14,464 nt of DNA from Methanobacteriota archaeon (GCA_014240055.1 JAAZXP010000030.1:1-14464); one strand, 5' to 3'. Shown: positions 1 to 8,398, counted from the first letter of the stretch. Numbers and translations are program-made. The notes: generated by a model not told the origin, from the letters alone.

Positions 1-703
1 AAATACGGAGATATATCTGGAAAACGATGAATTTATCTGCATCAAAATCAAAACCAATACTTTCAGCAACCTTCATTGAAAACTTTCTTTGTTTTTCTTC
101 TGAAAACTTACCAATATCCAAGAAACGGGTATCTGGTTGATTTGGGCTTTCGCTAACTGCTTTGACTAAGGGGACAATTGCCTCTCGTAAACCTGAGAAT
201 AATGGATCTAACTGAGAAACGGTCATACCTGGTTCAAAAATATCTAAAAGTGCATCATAAATATTATCTTCATAACCATAATATTCTGCAGTCTTGCAAG
301 TTAATTCAACTGTTTTTTCTAAATAAGGCTTAAACTTTTCAAAATCATCTTCGGAACGAGCTTCTTGCCATACTTGCAATGATTTAGATTTATGACGTGC
401 TTTTTCTTCTACTAATTCTGCTGGAAGTTTAGTTGCTTTATCATACGATTGGCGAACTTCGCGTACATTAGCAGCTTGCTCGGCAGTTAATTCCTGTGAA
501 TCTAAAGAATCTAATAATTCACCCATTACAGGATCAGTCATTCTGCTGTGGGCTTGACTTGAAAGAAAAGCCATCATATCTGAACGTAATTTACCGCCTT
601 TGGGAGGCATCATTGTCTCTTGATCCCATCCCATTAAGCCTGAAAGGCTACCAATTAGACTCAATTCTTTAACTCGGCCTATGAAATTATCATAATCTGT
701 CAT
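1..703 (-). CDS. M32 (Taq-type) metallocarboxypeptidase, N-terminal part, cut by window start
   Basis: The minus-strand frame opens with ATG at 703 and runs off the window at position 1 without a stop, giving 234 residues of a family that is usually about 500 long. The N-terminal helical region carries the M32 hallmark GWDQETMMPPKG (about residues 25-36) and later YDALLDIFEPGMT (about 149-161), both typical of carboxypeptidase Taq. The zinc-binding HEXXH helix would lie in the missing half. Members are cytosolic, metal-dependent enzymes that remove C-terminal amino acids from peptides, with broad specificity except at proline. The gene starts 35 bases after radB on the same strand, so it is probably the last gene of that transcript; no Shine-Dalgarno is visible before it. 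The last ten or so residues, after GFDFDAD, do not match the family's conserved HPF segment, which may be divergence or a sequence error at the edge. Confidence 0.85.
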   Translation of the reverse strand, partial: MTDYDNFIGRVKELSLIGSLSGLMGWDQETMMPPKGGKLRSDMMAFLSSQAHSRMTDPVMGELLDSLDSQELTAEQAANVREVRQSYDKATKLPAELVEEKARHKSKSLQVWQEARSEDDFEKFKPYLEKTVELTCKTAEYYGYEDNIYDALLDIFEPGMTVSQLDPLFSGLREAIVPLVKAVSESPNQPDTRFLDIGKFSEEKQRKFSMKVAESIGFDFDADKFIVFQIYLRI

Positions 704-738
704 AAGTTGGCAATAGTAGGAGAATTAAAGAGTTAACT

Positions 739-1392
739 TTACTCTATTCCATTTCCAGTTAATACAAAATCTTCAACTGACTCCTCTGGAAGTGAACGAT
801 GTTTCTTTAGTCTAACATGTCTAAAACTTGGTGTTTTTGTTTTTTCTAAATGAATAATGGTCTTAGAAAGATGCATTAGAGATTTCCCAAAATAAGGACC
901 AATTTCTCCGTCTTTTTCGTATACTTGTGCTGTAATCAATACTGGATAATCGCCTTTCTCTGCTAAAGGTTGAAGAATTGAAGTCATTTCTAAAAATTGG
1001 CGAGAGGAGATGCCCTTGTTTTTCATGTATGACAATCTTACATACGCATTTATTGTATCTACAACGATCAATGATATCTTATCATGTGTTTCTAATTTAT
1101 TTGTTAATGTTTGATGTAAATCTGCAAGACTTGAGGGTCTAATCATTAATAATTTGGAAGTATCACAATCACCAAAAATTTGAGCCATCCTCTCAATGGA
1201 TAAGCCTTCAGTATCTACAAATAATACAACATGATCTGGATACAATTTAATTGCTTCGCGAGACAATTGCAGCCCCATACTAGTCTTTCCACTTCCTGCC
1301 TCTCCGTAAACAAGGGAAACAGTTCCCTGTTCAATTCCACCTGCAAGTAGTTTGTCAACTCCTTCACAAGTCGTTGGAAGTCTGGGAATCAT
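739..1392 (-). CDS. radB: RadB, archaeal RecA/RadA paralogue
   Basis: This 217-residue protein is a bare RecA-fold ATPase core without the N-terminal helix-hairpin-helix domain of RadA, which is the size and layout of RadB. The Walker A motif GEAGSGKT is at residues 30-37, a DTEG segment at 60-63, and the Walker B strand ISLIVVD ends at Asp112. An ITAQVY segment (about 153-158) matches the RecA-family region preceding loop L2. RadB binds DNA and ATP and acts as a recombination mediator supporting RadA in double-strand break repair; this role comes from studied euryarchaeal homologues. The start at 1392 is fixed by a strong GGAGGTGAT Shine-Dalgarno ending 5 bases upstream. Only 31 bases separate it from the surface-protein gene upstream and 35 from the carboxypeptidase downstream, so the three probably share a transcript although their functions are unrelated. 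Confidence 0.92.
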   Translation of the reverse strand: MIPRLPTTCEGVDKLLAGGIEQGTVSLVYGEAGSGKTSMGLQLSREAIKLYPDHVVLFVDTEGLSIERMAQIFGDCDTSKLLMIRPSSLADLHQTLTNKLETHDKISLIVVDTINAYVRLSYMKNKGISSRQFLEMTSILQPLAEKGDYPVLITAQVYEKDGEIGPYFGKSLMHLSKTIIHLEKTKTPSFRHVRLKKHRSLPEESVEDFVLTGNGIE

Positions 1393-1397
1393 GTCCC

Positions 1398-1406
1398 ATC
1401 ACCTCC
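1398..1406 (-). promoter_or_regulatory. Shine-Dalgarno site of radB
   Basis: On the minus strand the gap between the surface-protein stop and radB reads GGAGGTGAT. This is complementary to the conserved 3' end of archaeal 16S rRNA (CACCTCC) and lies 5-9 bases before the ATG at 1392. Such a strong site in a 31-base gap implies independent initiation on a polycistronic mRNA. Confidence 0.8.
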
Positions 1407-1423
1407 ATATGCCGTTAAACTAG

Positions 1424-1495
1424 TTAGTGTGTTCTACGTCTTAGTATACTGATTATACCAAGAGCAGAAATTACAGCTAGTAGATTGAAGCCTGG
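1424..1495 (-). other. PGF-CTERM-like sorting signal (C-terminal 24 residues of the surface protein)
   Basis: The last 24 residues begin LPGF, continue as a hydrophobic helix (NLLAVISALGIISIL) and end in RRRTH. This three-part layout is that of PGF-CTERM, which archaeosortase A cleaves and replaces with a lipid anchor in haloarchaea and methanogens. No archaeosortase gene lies in this window, so processing is inferred. Confidence 0.65.
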
Positions 1496-4400
1496 TAGTC
1501 CACTATCTTCTAATTGTTCAAGGATAGATACTGGAAGTACTTGCTCTCTACAGGTTTCCCCGCCATCTTCATCAGTTGCACATATTTTTATCGTAAAAGT
1601 ATCACCTTCGGCAAACTTATGAGAGATATTTCCGCCATCTTGTGTAATTAATGGAGAAGTTCCATCACCAAAGTCAATATTGAAAATAACGGTATCATCT
1701 CCTGGGTCTGAAGCTGCAACATTGAAGTCTAGGGCTTCACCTTCCTGACCAGATGAAGGCATCTGGAATTCTGTGAAAATTGGAGCTACGTTTTCAATTG
1801 TAACTGAAATTTGTTCAGATACTTGTCCGCCGTCTTCATCAGAAGCTGTAACCAATACTACGAAATTTCCATCATCGGTAAACGTATATTGTGAGAATAA
1901 GGACTCAACAGTTGTTCCGTCTGGGAAAGTCCAAGTTACAGTGACTTCATCGGATGGAACATCACTTACTTGAGCATTGAAAGAAACTATATCTCCTTCA
2001 TTACCAAGATTATCAAACATTACATCTATTAAAACGGGATCTGAATTAAAGACTTTGACTTCAAATGTTTCTATAGAAGTATAAGTTCCATCATCTACAG
2101 TTATCGTGATTTCATAGTTTCCATTGTCTTCATACATATGGAATAAATCAAATCCTCCATTATCATAAGTGGTTCCATCTCCCATGTCCCAATGAATTTG
2201 TAAATCTGAATCTGCACCATCATCTGTTACGATTACCTCAATCTTGTTCATTTGACCTTCCAAGATATCATCCCATACTAAATCTTCGATTACTGGGGCA
2301 CTGTTGAGATTTATCTCTACTTCGAAATCCGCCCAGTCTTCATGATTCCCATATTCATCATACATATGAATTACGATATGATAAACACCGGATTCCTCAG
2401 CTTCCCACTCAAATTGGGCCGGCTCACCAGTCATTAAATATGTGGTGTTCCAGAATACTTCATCACCAGTTTCATTGTATACTCCAAAGTAGTAATCTAC
2501 ATACATTTCACCGTCATAATTAGTTTCTGAACCTAGATAAACATTGACTTCGTTCCCGTCAATTACAGTTTCATAATTGAACCATTCATCTGACATAATC
2601 AATGAGAACTCGAAACTGTCTTCAGGGTGTCCGTATTCCTGATCGTACAGCTCAACATAGAAATCATATTTGCCTGCGTGATCAGGAGTCCACGCCTGTT
2701 CGAACCAGTCTTCTTCTCCATAGTAAATGGTATAATTGCCGTAGAGTGAACCCACGTAGTCACCAGTATCATTGTCTAAGACGTCAATATAGACCTCAAC
2801 GTCGACATCGCAGTTACATTCTGTATTTGGATCATATCCAATAATTAGTTTGTTCCATTCGTGCTCATCATTCTCGTCATATGTGCCGTAGTAATCCCAA
2901 TAACCGAACCATTCATCATAGTCCTTGGTTTCATTATCGTCACCACCATTGCCATCGTCATCACAGTGAGCCCAGACTTCGTAGTATCCTCTTTCGTCAT
3001 CTGTAGAAGCAACCCATTCATATTCGCCACACGACTCATTGTAGAGCCAAGCTTCTCCAGTCTCGTTAGTCTCAACGTAGGCATGGTAATCCCATTCATC
3101 TGTTGAATGGTTGTACTTGTTAATTTCAATACCTACATTCGCGACTCCGTTATCGAAATTACCTTGGTGGGCGTTGAATCCTACATCATCATAAACTGCA
3201 TATTCATCGTCATCAATTACAATATTATCTACATTGATGACTTCAAATTCGGTTGAATTACCATACGAATAGAAAGGTCCTGTCTGAAGCATGGCATCGT
3301 CCTCTTGGTAGTAAACCTCTTGGTAATACCATCCTTCGGTCAAATTAGAAGAGATAAAAAGAAAGTCATAATAGTTTGGATTACCACTATCTATTAGATT
3401 TCCGTTCATATCATAAATTTCGAAGTAGGCATCTGACTTGTATTCTTCACCTTCCAAAACTCCGCCGATATAATCATTGACGTAATCATCATCATCAAAA
3501 TTATCGATGGCACCTATATGTCCAACACCATTATCATCATCTGTTTGGTTGCCGCCACCACCATCATCAGAGCTTAGATATACATCATAAATCCAGAATT
3601 CGTCCTCAAAATTACCGCCCTCATCATACATATAAACATAGAAATCATAATTGCCATCTTCGTTAGCAGTCCATTGCTCTTCAAAGTTGTCTCCATATCC
3701 ATTGTAAATGTCGTATTCTGACATTATACTGTCTATGTAATTACCCGTCTCATTTTCGAAAACATCTACATAAACATAAATTGTCATATTACACTGGCAT
3801 TCTGTGTCTGGATCATGATATATTGAGATAGTATCTGAATTTACAACAGGTTCCCATGAATAGAAATATTCGTCATAATCGGTTTCATTATCGCCACCAC
3901 CACCATTACCATCATCACAGTGTGCCCTGACTAGATAGTATCCAGAATCATCTTCTCCATTGTCTGGTGCATTTGAAGTCCATTGATACGCGCCACAAGT
4001 CTCATTGTAAAGCCAAACTTCTCCAGTTTCGTCAGTCTCAACTTCAGCATGGTATTCCCAATTACCTGAGGTTTCGTTGTACTTAGTGATTTCAATTTCT
4101 ACATCTTCAACACCATCGTCGAATGTGCCTTGGTGGGCAATAAATCCTACATCATCATAGACTGCATACTCATCGTCATCAACTACTGCATTATCCACAT
4201 TAATTACTGTGAAATCTGATGAATTGCCATATGAGTAGAAAGTTCCTGTCTGAAGCATATCGCCACCCTCTTCGTAGTAAACATCTTGGTAATACCATCC
4301 TTCGGTCAAATTATAAGAGATAAAAAGAAAGTCATAATAGTTTGGATTACCACTATCTGTTAGATTTCCGTTCATATCATAAATTTCGAAGTAGGCATCT

Positions 4401-6631
4401 GACTTATATTCGCCATATTCTAAAACTCCACCAATATAATCATTGACATAGTCATCACCCTCATCAAAATTATCGATAACGCCCATATGTCCAACACCAT
4501 TGCTATCGCCATCTCCATCACCATCACCTCCGTTTGAACGGACATAAAGGTCAACACCTAGATACTCTAGTTCATCTTCTAGATTTTCATCTTCATCATA
4601 AAGATATAAGTAAAAATCAAAAGTTCCATTATATTCTGGTGACCATTCATTCCATAAATAATCATCTTCATCATTGTAAATGGTATAATTTTCTTTAGTT
4701 CCATTTATCCAAGAACCTGTTGTATTATCATAAACATCGAATACTAGTTCTACTGTGATATTACAGTCACAAGTTGTATCGGGATCATAATCCACTTCTA
4801 CAGTGTCATCATAACCATCATTATCGGAATCATAAGTGTAAGCGTCTGCATAATCAAAGTATTCATCTTCATCACCAGGTCCACCTGTACCACTTGTTTG
4901 GTACAAGTTAACGTTTCTTAACCAAAATGAATCCTCCCAATTGCCATTACCATCAGTCAGATAAACATAGAAATCATAAGAACTACTGTTATGTGCAGTC
5001 CATGACTGCTCAAAATATTCCACTTCAGTTCCATTGATCGTGTAGCCTTCATACTTATAATCAACCCAATCTCCTGACGAATTTTCATAAACATCCATGT
5101 AAACACTAACATCAAGCTCACAATCACACTCTGTATTTGGATCGTAATAAATATCTATAGTGTCATCTAAATTATCTCCGTCTGTATCTTCTGTTTCATA
5201 ACTTGAATCTTCAAACCATTCATCTGTATCACATTCTGTGAAATCTTCATCACACTCTAAGTATACTTCAAAATTGAAATAATCATAGTAATTCCAATTA
5301 TCGCCTTCATAGAGCCATACTTCGAAAGTGTAATTCCCGTCTTTTTCAACTGTAAGGGTGTCTGTTTCAAAAGCATTAGTTTGATTAGCTGTAATTTCAT
5401 ACTCATAACTATAGTAGTCACCAGATCCATCTTCACTATTCACATTAATTTCAACTATTACTTCTTCTTCTTCTTGACTATCGGTACCTATCTCGTAATT
5501 AATTGTAACATTATTGTTTTCTCCATCGCCATTACTATCTTCTAATGTATAATTGTGATCCTCAAACCAATAATCAATATAGTCTGTTTCACTTCCATAA
5601 GAATGTAACCAACCAGTCTGAAGTAAATCGCCGTCTTCTTCATAGTACAACTCAAAAGTATAGTTTCCTTCTGGAACATCATAAAACATTATCTCTGCTT
5701 CATCATCTCCACTATCTTCAGCTGAACCTGATTTGTATAATGTGTTATTGTCTTCATAAAATATTTCTACATAAGATAAAGCGTCAGTTTCATTATCTTC
5801 TTCTACGAAAAATGCAAAATCATCAAAATCATCTGCATCATCTAAATCATAAAAATAACCTACATGCCCTATATTGCTTGCTGAATTTGCCTGAAGAATG
5901 AACCATCCCTCATCAATCTCTTCATTTTCATAATATGCAGTCCATCTATATTCTCCATCTGTTTGATTAGAAATTACTGCAAATCCATCATCATCAGTTG
6001 TAGCATTTCCAGCATCGACCCAAACTCCGAGAACCTTCTTTTCTAATTCATAGCTAACATTTGCGACTTCATAATCCAAAACAAGTGCTCGAGCAACGGC
6101 ATCATTATGGAGATCATCCATATCCCATGCTAATGGACCTCCATCAACTTGGATGACATCGTCAGGCATTCCCATTTCAGAAAGAGTAATATTACTTATC
6201 GAAAAATAATCTTCAGCATACCATTCATCATCATAAAGAGTGAAATTGACACTGTAAGGTCCTGCATTACATGCATCGTCTTCGTAATAACAGTCCTCTA
6301 ATCCCCATTCAAAACCAAAATATTCAGTTTCATTAGCATTAATATCAAAATATTCTCCATCACCATAAATATAATCTCCAGTGTTATTGTAAACATCCCA
6401 AGATATGTAAACTTCCACTTCGTTAGCAGAGTCTGTATCTGGATCAACATGAATTGTTATTAAATCTGAATTGTTATCTTCGTCTCTATCTTCAAAATCA
6501 TAATACCAATCTTCAAACCACTCTTCAGTTTCTCCGTCTGCAGATGAATAAGGAATTACGCTCAAAGTGAGAGTAAATACAAGGGCCCAAGCAAGGACCT
6601 GCCTACCAATTTTAGATTCTCGAATATACAT
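1424..6631 (-). CDS. Giant acidic repeat surface protein with PKD domains and PGF-CTERM-like anchor
   Basis: A secreted protein of 1735 residues. I chose ATG at 6631, six bases after AGGAG, over the adjacent TTG at 6632. A signal peptide spans about residues 9-32 (VLAWALVFTLTLSVIPYSSA, then acidic). The body is extremely rich in Asp, Glu, Tyr and Asn and has about forty N-x-S/T sequons by eye. Module A (about 100 residues: DE[WY]F, an acidic stretch, DP[DN]T.C.C, DVY.NTG, YDFYVYLYD) recurs about seven times, near 38, 355, 470, 591, 922, 1241 and 1349. Module B (GVGH[MI]G, about 195 residues) occurs near 711 and 1034, with a diverged copy near 252. Three PKD domains follow (about 1444-1700). 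The tail is PGF, a hydrophobic helix and RRR, like the archaeosortase signal PGF-CTERM, implying anchoring at the cell surface. The ligand is unknown; adhesion or an S-layer-like coat are guesses. Confidence 0.85.
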   Translation of the reverse strand: MYIRESKIGRQVLAWALVFTLTLSVIPYSSADGETEEWFEDWYYDFEDRDEDNNSDLITIHVDPDTDSANEVEVYISWDVYNNTGDYIYGDGEYFDINANETEYFGFEWGLEDCYYEDDACNAGPYSVNFTLYDDEWYAEDYFSISNITLSEMGMPDDVIQVDGGPLAWDMDDLHNDAVARALVLDYEVANVSYELEKKVLGVWVDAGNATTDDDGFAVISNQTDGEYRWTAYYENEEIDEGWFILQANSASNIGHVGYFYDLDDADDFDDFAFFVEEDNETDALSYVEIFYEDNNTLYKSGSAEDSGDDEAEIMFYDVPEGNYTFELYYEEDGDLLQTGWLHSYGSETDYIDYWFEDHNYTLEDSNGDGENNNVTINYEIGTDSQEEEEVIVEINVNSEDGSGDYYSYEYEITANQTNAFETDTLTVEKDGNYTFEVWLYEGDNWNYYDYFNFEVYLECDEDFTECDTDEWFEDSSYETEDTDGDNLDDTIDIYYDPNTECDCELDVSVYMDVYENSSGDWVDYKYEGYTINGTEVEYFEQSWTAHNSSSYDFYVYLTDGNGNWEDSFWLRNVNLYQTSGTGGPGDEDEYFDYADAYTYDSDNDGYDDTVEVDYDPDTTCDCNITVELVFDVYDNTTGSWINGTKENYTIYNDEDDYLWNEWSPEYNGTFDFYLYLYDEDENLEDELEYLGVDLYVRSNGGDGDGDGDSNGVGHMGVIDNFDEGDDYVNDYIGGVLEYGEYKSDAYFEIYDMNGNLTDSGNPNYYDFLFISYNLTEGWYYQDVYYEEGGDMLQTGTFYSYGNSSDFTVINVDNAVVDDDEYAVYDDVGFIAHQGTFDDGVEDVEIEITKYNETSGNWEYHAEVETDETGEVWLYNETCGAYQWTSNAPDNGEDDSGYYLVRAHCDDGNGGGGDNETDYDEYFYSWEPVVNSDTISIYHDPDTECQCNMTIYVYVDVFENETGNYIDSIMSEYDIYNGYGDNFEEQWTANEDGNYDFYVYMYDEGGNFEDEFWIYDVYLSSDDGGGGNQTDDDNGVGHIGAIDNFDDDDYVNDYIGGVLEGEEYKSDAYFEIYDMNGNLIDSGNPNYYDFLFISSNLTEGWYYQEVYYQEDDAMLQTGPFYSYGNSTEFEVINVDNIVIDDDEYAVYDDVGFNAHQGNFDNGVANVGIEINKYNHSTDEWDYHAYVETNETGEAWLYNESCGEYEWVASTDDERGYYEVWAHCDDDGNGGDDNETKDYDEWFGYWDYYGTYDENDEHEWNKLIIGYDPNTECNCDVDVEVYIDVLDNDTGDYVGSLYGNYTIYYGEEDWFEQAWTPDHAGKYDFYVELYDQEYGHPEDSFEFSLIMSDEWFNYETVIDGNEVNVYLGSETNYDGEMYVDYYFGVYNETGDEVFWNTTYLMTGEPAQFEWEAEESGVYHIVIHMYDEYGNHEDWADFEVEINLNSAPVIEDLVWDDILEGQMNKIEVIVTDDGADSDLQIHWDMGDGTTYDNGGFDLFHMYEDNGNYEITITVDDGTYTSIETFEVKVFNSDPVLIDVMFDNLGNEGDIVSFNAQVSDVPSDEVTVTWTFPDGTTVESLFSQYTFTDDGNFVVLVTASDEDGGQVSEQISVTIENVAPIFTEFQMPSSGQEGEALDFNVAASDPGDDTVIFNIDFGDGTSPLITQDGGNISHKFAEGDTFTIKICATDEDGGETCREQVLPVSILEQLEDSGLPGFNLLAVISALGIISILRRRTH
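2950..3535 (-). repeat. Internal duplication, copy 2 (module B of the surface protein)
   Basis: This segment is a close copy of 3904-4501 within the same reading frame. From about 3300 to 3460 the two match almost base for base at an offset of exactly 966 bases (322 codons). Toward the far end of the module, near 2961, the offset drops to about 954 through in-frame indels. Near-identity at silent positions in the core suggests recent duplication or ongoing gene conversion. Confidence 0.85.
3904..4501 (-). repeat. Internal duplication, copy 1 (module B of the surface protein)
   Basis: This is the partner of 2950-3535, encoding GVGHMGVIDNF onward through the HCDDGNGG linker. A third, much diverged module B (IGHVGYF and LLQTGWLHSYG) lies nearer the N-terminus at about 5500-5880. 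The series therefore grew by at least two duplications of different age. Confidence 0.85.
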
Positions 6632-6637
6632 CAAATT

Positions 6638-6643
6638 CTCCTA
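6638..6643 (-). promoter_or_regulatory. Ribosome binding site deciding the surface-protein start
   Basis: The minus strand reads TAGGAG, then six bases, then ATG at 6631. The competing TTG at 6632-6634 would be only three bases away, so ATG is the better start. Confidence 0.7.
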
Positions 6644-6669
6644 AAAGGATATCTAAATTTGATTGGCAC

Positions 6670-6677
6670 TATATAAA
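6670..6677 (-). promoter_or_regulatory. TATA box of the surface-protein gene
   Basis: The minus strand reads TTTATATA, an exact match to the archaeal TATA consensus. Transcription would start about 25 bases downstream, near 6648, leaving a leader of about 17 bases that contains the TAGGAG ribosome binding site. It lies in the 64-base gap after the 222-residue gene, so the surface-protein transcript is separate from that gene. Confidence 0.7.
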
Positions 6678-6695
6678 ATATGGCTGATATTGAAA

Positions 6696-7364
6696 TTAAT
6701 CTAGTAATCTTCTAGAAATTAAGGATATTGCATACGAAGTGAAATACGCTTCTTCCCATGGTTTTAGATATCCCACTTGAATGACATAATCCAAAAATTC
6801 TTCTTGCATTTCTATACCTTTTGTGACCATTTCCATATCTTCAGTATGCATTCCTTTGGCAACAAATTCAACTGGATATCCCTCGCGGTGAGGTTGGTAA
6901 AGTAAATAATCAGGAATTATAGAACGGCCATGTTCAGCTTCACTTATGCACATAGCCCATTCCTTGGATAAAAAAGCATTTTCCATTAAACCACTACGAG
7001 CTTGCCTTGCGTTTCTCAAAGGTTCGGTGGCTACATCTATAGCTAAATCCTCAGGTAAATCTGGTAAAGCTTTCTCTAATTCAACTTCAAATATTTCTTT
7101 GGCCCTCGTCAGCAACTCATCAGCTGATTTTTCCAATAATATTTTTCCAACTGCACGAGCTTGCAACTCTCGAGCTAATTGATTGCCAGATAGTTCGGGT
7201 TCTGAGGTTGCAAGAAATTTATTTATGAATTCATCTCTTTTCTCAACATTATCTAATATTGCATAGCCTAAAGCCGATCCTCTGATTACTAAACAATCGT
7301 CTGAAACTTCTTGATCTTCTAACTGCTCTAATAGTGGCTTAACTAAATGCTCTGGTACTTTCAT
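6696..7364 (-). CDS. Unrecognised 222-residue protein coupled to the cobalamin adenosyltransferase
   Basis: I do not recognise a family. The 222-residue product has no signal peptide or membrane segment and is predicted soluble. It is mostly helical and rich in Glu and Leu through about residue 120 (for example the stretch around NQLARELQARAVGKILLEK). A second part carries an EAEHGRS segment (about 142-148) and Tyr/Trp-rich helices near the C-terminus. There are no Cys clusters or P-loop. Its ATG at 7362-7364 overlaps the TAA of the upstream adenosyltransferase by one base (TAATG), so translation is almost certainly coupled. That makes a cobalamin-related role or simple co-expression possible, but nothing in the sequence demonstrates it. 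The next gene downstream has its own promoter. Confidence 0.75.
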   Translation of the reverse strand: MKVPEHLVKPLLEQLEDQEVSDDCLVIRGSALGYAILDNVEKRDEFINKFLATSEPELSGNQLARELQARAVGKILLEKSADELLTRAKEIFEVELEKALPDLPEDLAIDVATEPLRNARQARSGLMENAFLSKEWAMCISEAEHGRSIIPDYLLYQPHREGYPVEFVAKGMHTEDMEMVTKGIEMQEEFLDYVIQVGYLKPWEEAYFTSYAISLISRRLLD

Positions 7365-7900
7365 TAAACTGATTTTGAGGTTATTGACTCACCCTCTTGC
7401 CAACGTGCCATTACCCACAATAAATCTGAAAGACGATTTAGATATGCGACAGCTAATGAATCTTTGATATCACAAGCTATAGCTCTTCTTTCAGCCCTTC
7501 GTACTACTGTCCTAGAAATATCTAAAAGTGCTGCAACCCTATTTTGTCCAGGTAAAACAAATTCTTTAGGAAGTTCAAAACTAGCTGTTATTTCATCAAT
7601 TAAACTCTCTAAAAATTGAATCATTTCTTCATTGACTTTACTCTTGCCTGATACTAATTTACTATGATTTGAAGGGTCTGTAGCTAATTCTGCCATCAAA
7701 ACATATAGATCTCTTTCAATATGAATTATTTTATCCTCTAAATCACTTCCCTTTTCACATTCAGTACGCACTAGTCCCAATATTGCTTGAGCCTCATCAA
7801 CGGTACCGTAAGCTTCAGGAAGTACTGAATTCTTTGATACTTTATCTCCATAAAGTAATCCCGTTTCACCTTCATCTCCTTTTCGGGTGTATATTTTCAT
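7364..7900 (-). CDS. PduO-type ATP:cob(I)alamin adenosyltransferase
   Basis: At 178 residues this is normal length for the PduO/MMAB family. These enzymes transfer the adenosyl group of ATP to cob(I)alamin, making adenosylcobalamin for enzymes such as methylmalonyl-CoA mutase and class II ribonucleotide reductase. The N-terminal ATP loop is TRKGDEGETGLLYG (5-18), followed by YGTVDEAQA (31-39), FVLPGQN, RTVVRRAERR and the C-terminal LNRLSDLLWVMAR helix. All five hallmark blocks of the five-helix-bundle trimer are present. The start at 7900 sits about 26 bases from a TATA-like TTTATTAA, which points to a leaderless mRNA, and the stop overlaps the next gene's start. Adenosylcobalamin use is certain enough; whether the cell makes or salvages the corrin cannot be told here. 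Confidence 0.92.
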   Translation of the reverse strand: MKIYTRKGDEGETGLLYGDKVSKNSVLPEAYGTVDEAQAILGLVRTECEKGSDLEDKIIHIERDLYVLMAELATDPSNHSKLVSGKSKVNEEMIQFLESLIDEITASFELPKEFVLPGQNRVAALLDISRTVVRRAERRAIACDIKDSLAVAYLNRLSDLLWVMARWQEGESITSKSV

Positions 7901-7922
7901 TATTATCTGATTAGCCTATGAA

Positions 7923-7930
7923 TTAATAAA
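7923..7930 (-). promoter_or_regulatory. TATA box of the adenosyltransferase operon
   Basis: The minus strand reads TTTATTAA centred about 26 bases before the ATG at 7900, the spacing expected for a leaderless archaeal transcript. No Shine-Dalgarno precedes the ATG, which agrees with leaderless initiation. Confidence 0.55.
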
Positions 7931-7938
7931 GTTTGTAA

Positions 7939-8340
7939 TCAAGGTTTTGTATTGATTAATAACTCCATTTTTTGATTTTTGTAAACTGTACGGGCAACAA
8001 AATAGTTAGGATTATTATTCATCAAATTGGTAGTCCATTTTCTTACTTCTTCCATATTGGATTCTCCAACATGCTCTTCCTTAGTCTTGACATTTATTGC
8101 AAAATCTAAAAGTGTTTCAAAAGAAATACGCCCATAACTTCCAACATGTCCTGTATAATCGCCCCATGAGCCTCTTACCAGTGAACCAAATTTCTCTTCA
8201 AAACCCGTTGCCGGAACCTCATCAGGCATATCATTACCTTTGATTATATCTATTTCAGTTCCAGATGAAGCCCGTGATTTAGCAGTCTTGGAAAAACCCC
8301 AATATGCAAGTGCGATTTTTCTTGCAACCTGAATTGACAT
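7939..8340 (-). CDS. Unrecognised 133-residue protein
   Basis: I do not recognise this 133-residue product. It begins with an Ala/Lys-rich, probably helical stretch (VARKIALAYWGFSKTAKSR). A Gly/Asp-rich middle follows with GSWGDYTGHVGSYGRIS (about 57-73), and the C-terminus looks like a mixed helix and strand (VARTVYKNQKMELLI). There are no Cys residues, signal peptide or membrane helix, so it is probably a small cytosolic protein. It is transcribed divergently from the lipoprotein gene and has its own TATA-like element about 26 bases before the ATG. It lies 38 bases upstream of the adenosyltransferase, which has a separate promoter. Absence of frame disruption and of a competing frame supports a real gene; function is unknown. 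Confidence 0.7.
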   Translation of the reverse strand: MSIQVARKIALAYWGFSKTAKSRASSGTEIDIIKGNDMPDEVPATGFEEKFGSLVRGSWGDYTGHVGSYGRISFETLLDFAINVKTKEEHVGESNMEEVRKWTTNLMNNNPNYFVARTVYKNQKMELLINTKP

Positions 8341-8360
8341 TAATTTCTAAAGTAAAAGCC

Positions 8361-8370
8361 TCTAAATATG
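8361..8370 (-). promoter_or_regulatory. TATA-like box of the 133-residue gene
   Basis: The minus strand reads CATATTTAGA centred about 26 bases before the ATG at 8340, consistent with a leaderless transcript. It lies back to back with the element serving the divergent lipoprotein gene. Confidence 0.4.
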
Positions 8371-8390
8371 CAATTTGATGCATACGAAAG

Positions 8391-8398
8391 TTTATTTC
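8391..8398 (+). promoter_or_regulatory. TATA-like box of the lipoprotein gene
   Basis: TTTATTTC is centred about 26 bases before the ATG at 8420. Position and the lack of a Shine-Dalgarno fit a leaderless mRNA starting at 8420. This, together with the signal peptide, is why that start was chosen over the earlier ATG at 8378. Confidence 0.45.

Noticed and set aside
2602..3129. Several short open frames on both strands within the surface-protein gene
   Set aside because: They are shadows of a low-complexity Asp/Tyr/Asn-rich coding sequence in other frames; the minus-strand frame with signal peptide, PKD domains and sorting signal is the real one.
2950..4501. Mobile element explaining the internal repeats
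   Set aside because: The repeats are in frame, encode protein modules, and show no terminal inverted repeats, target duplication or transposase.
5545..5901. Plus-strand open frame of 118 codons opposite the surface-protein gene
   Set aside because: The product is a His/Leu/Asn-rich antisense reading of acidic repeats with no domain or start signal.
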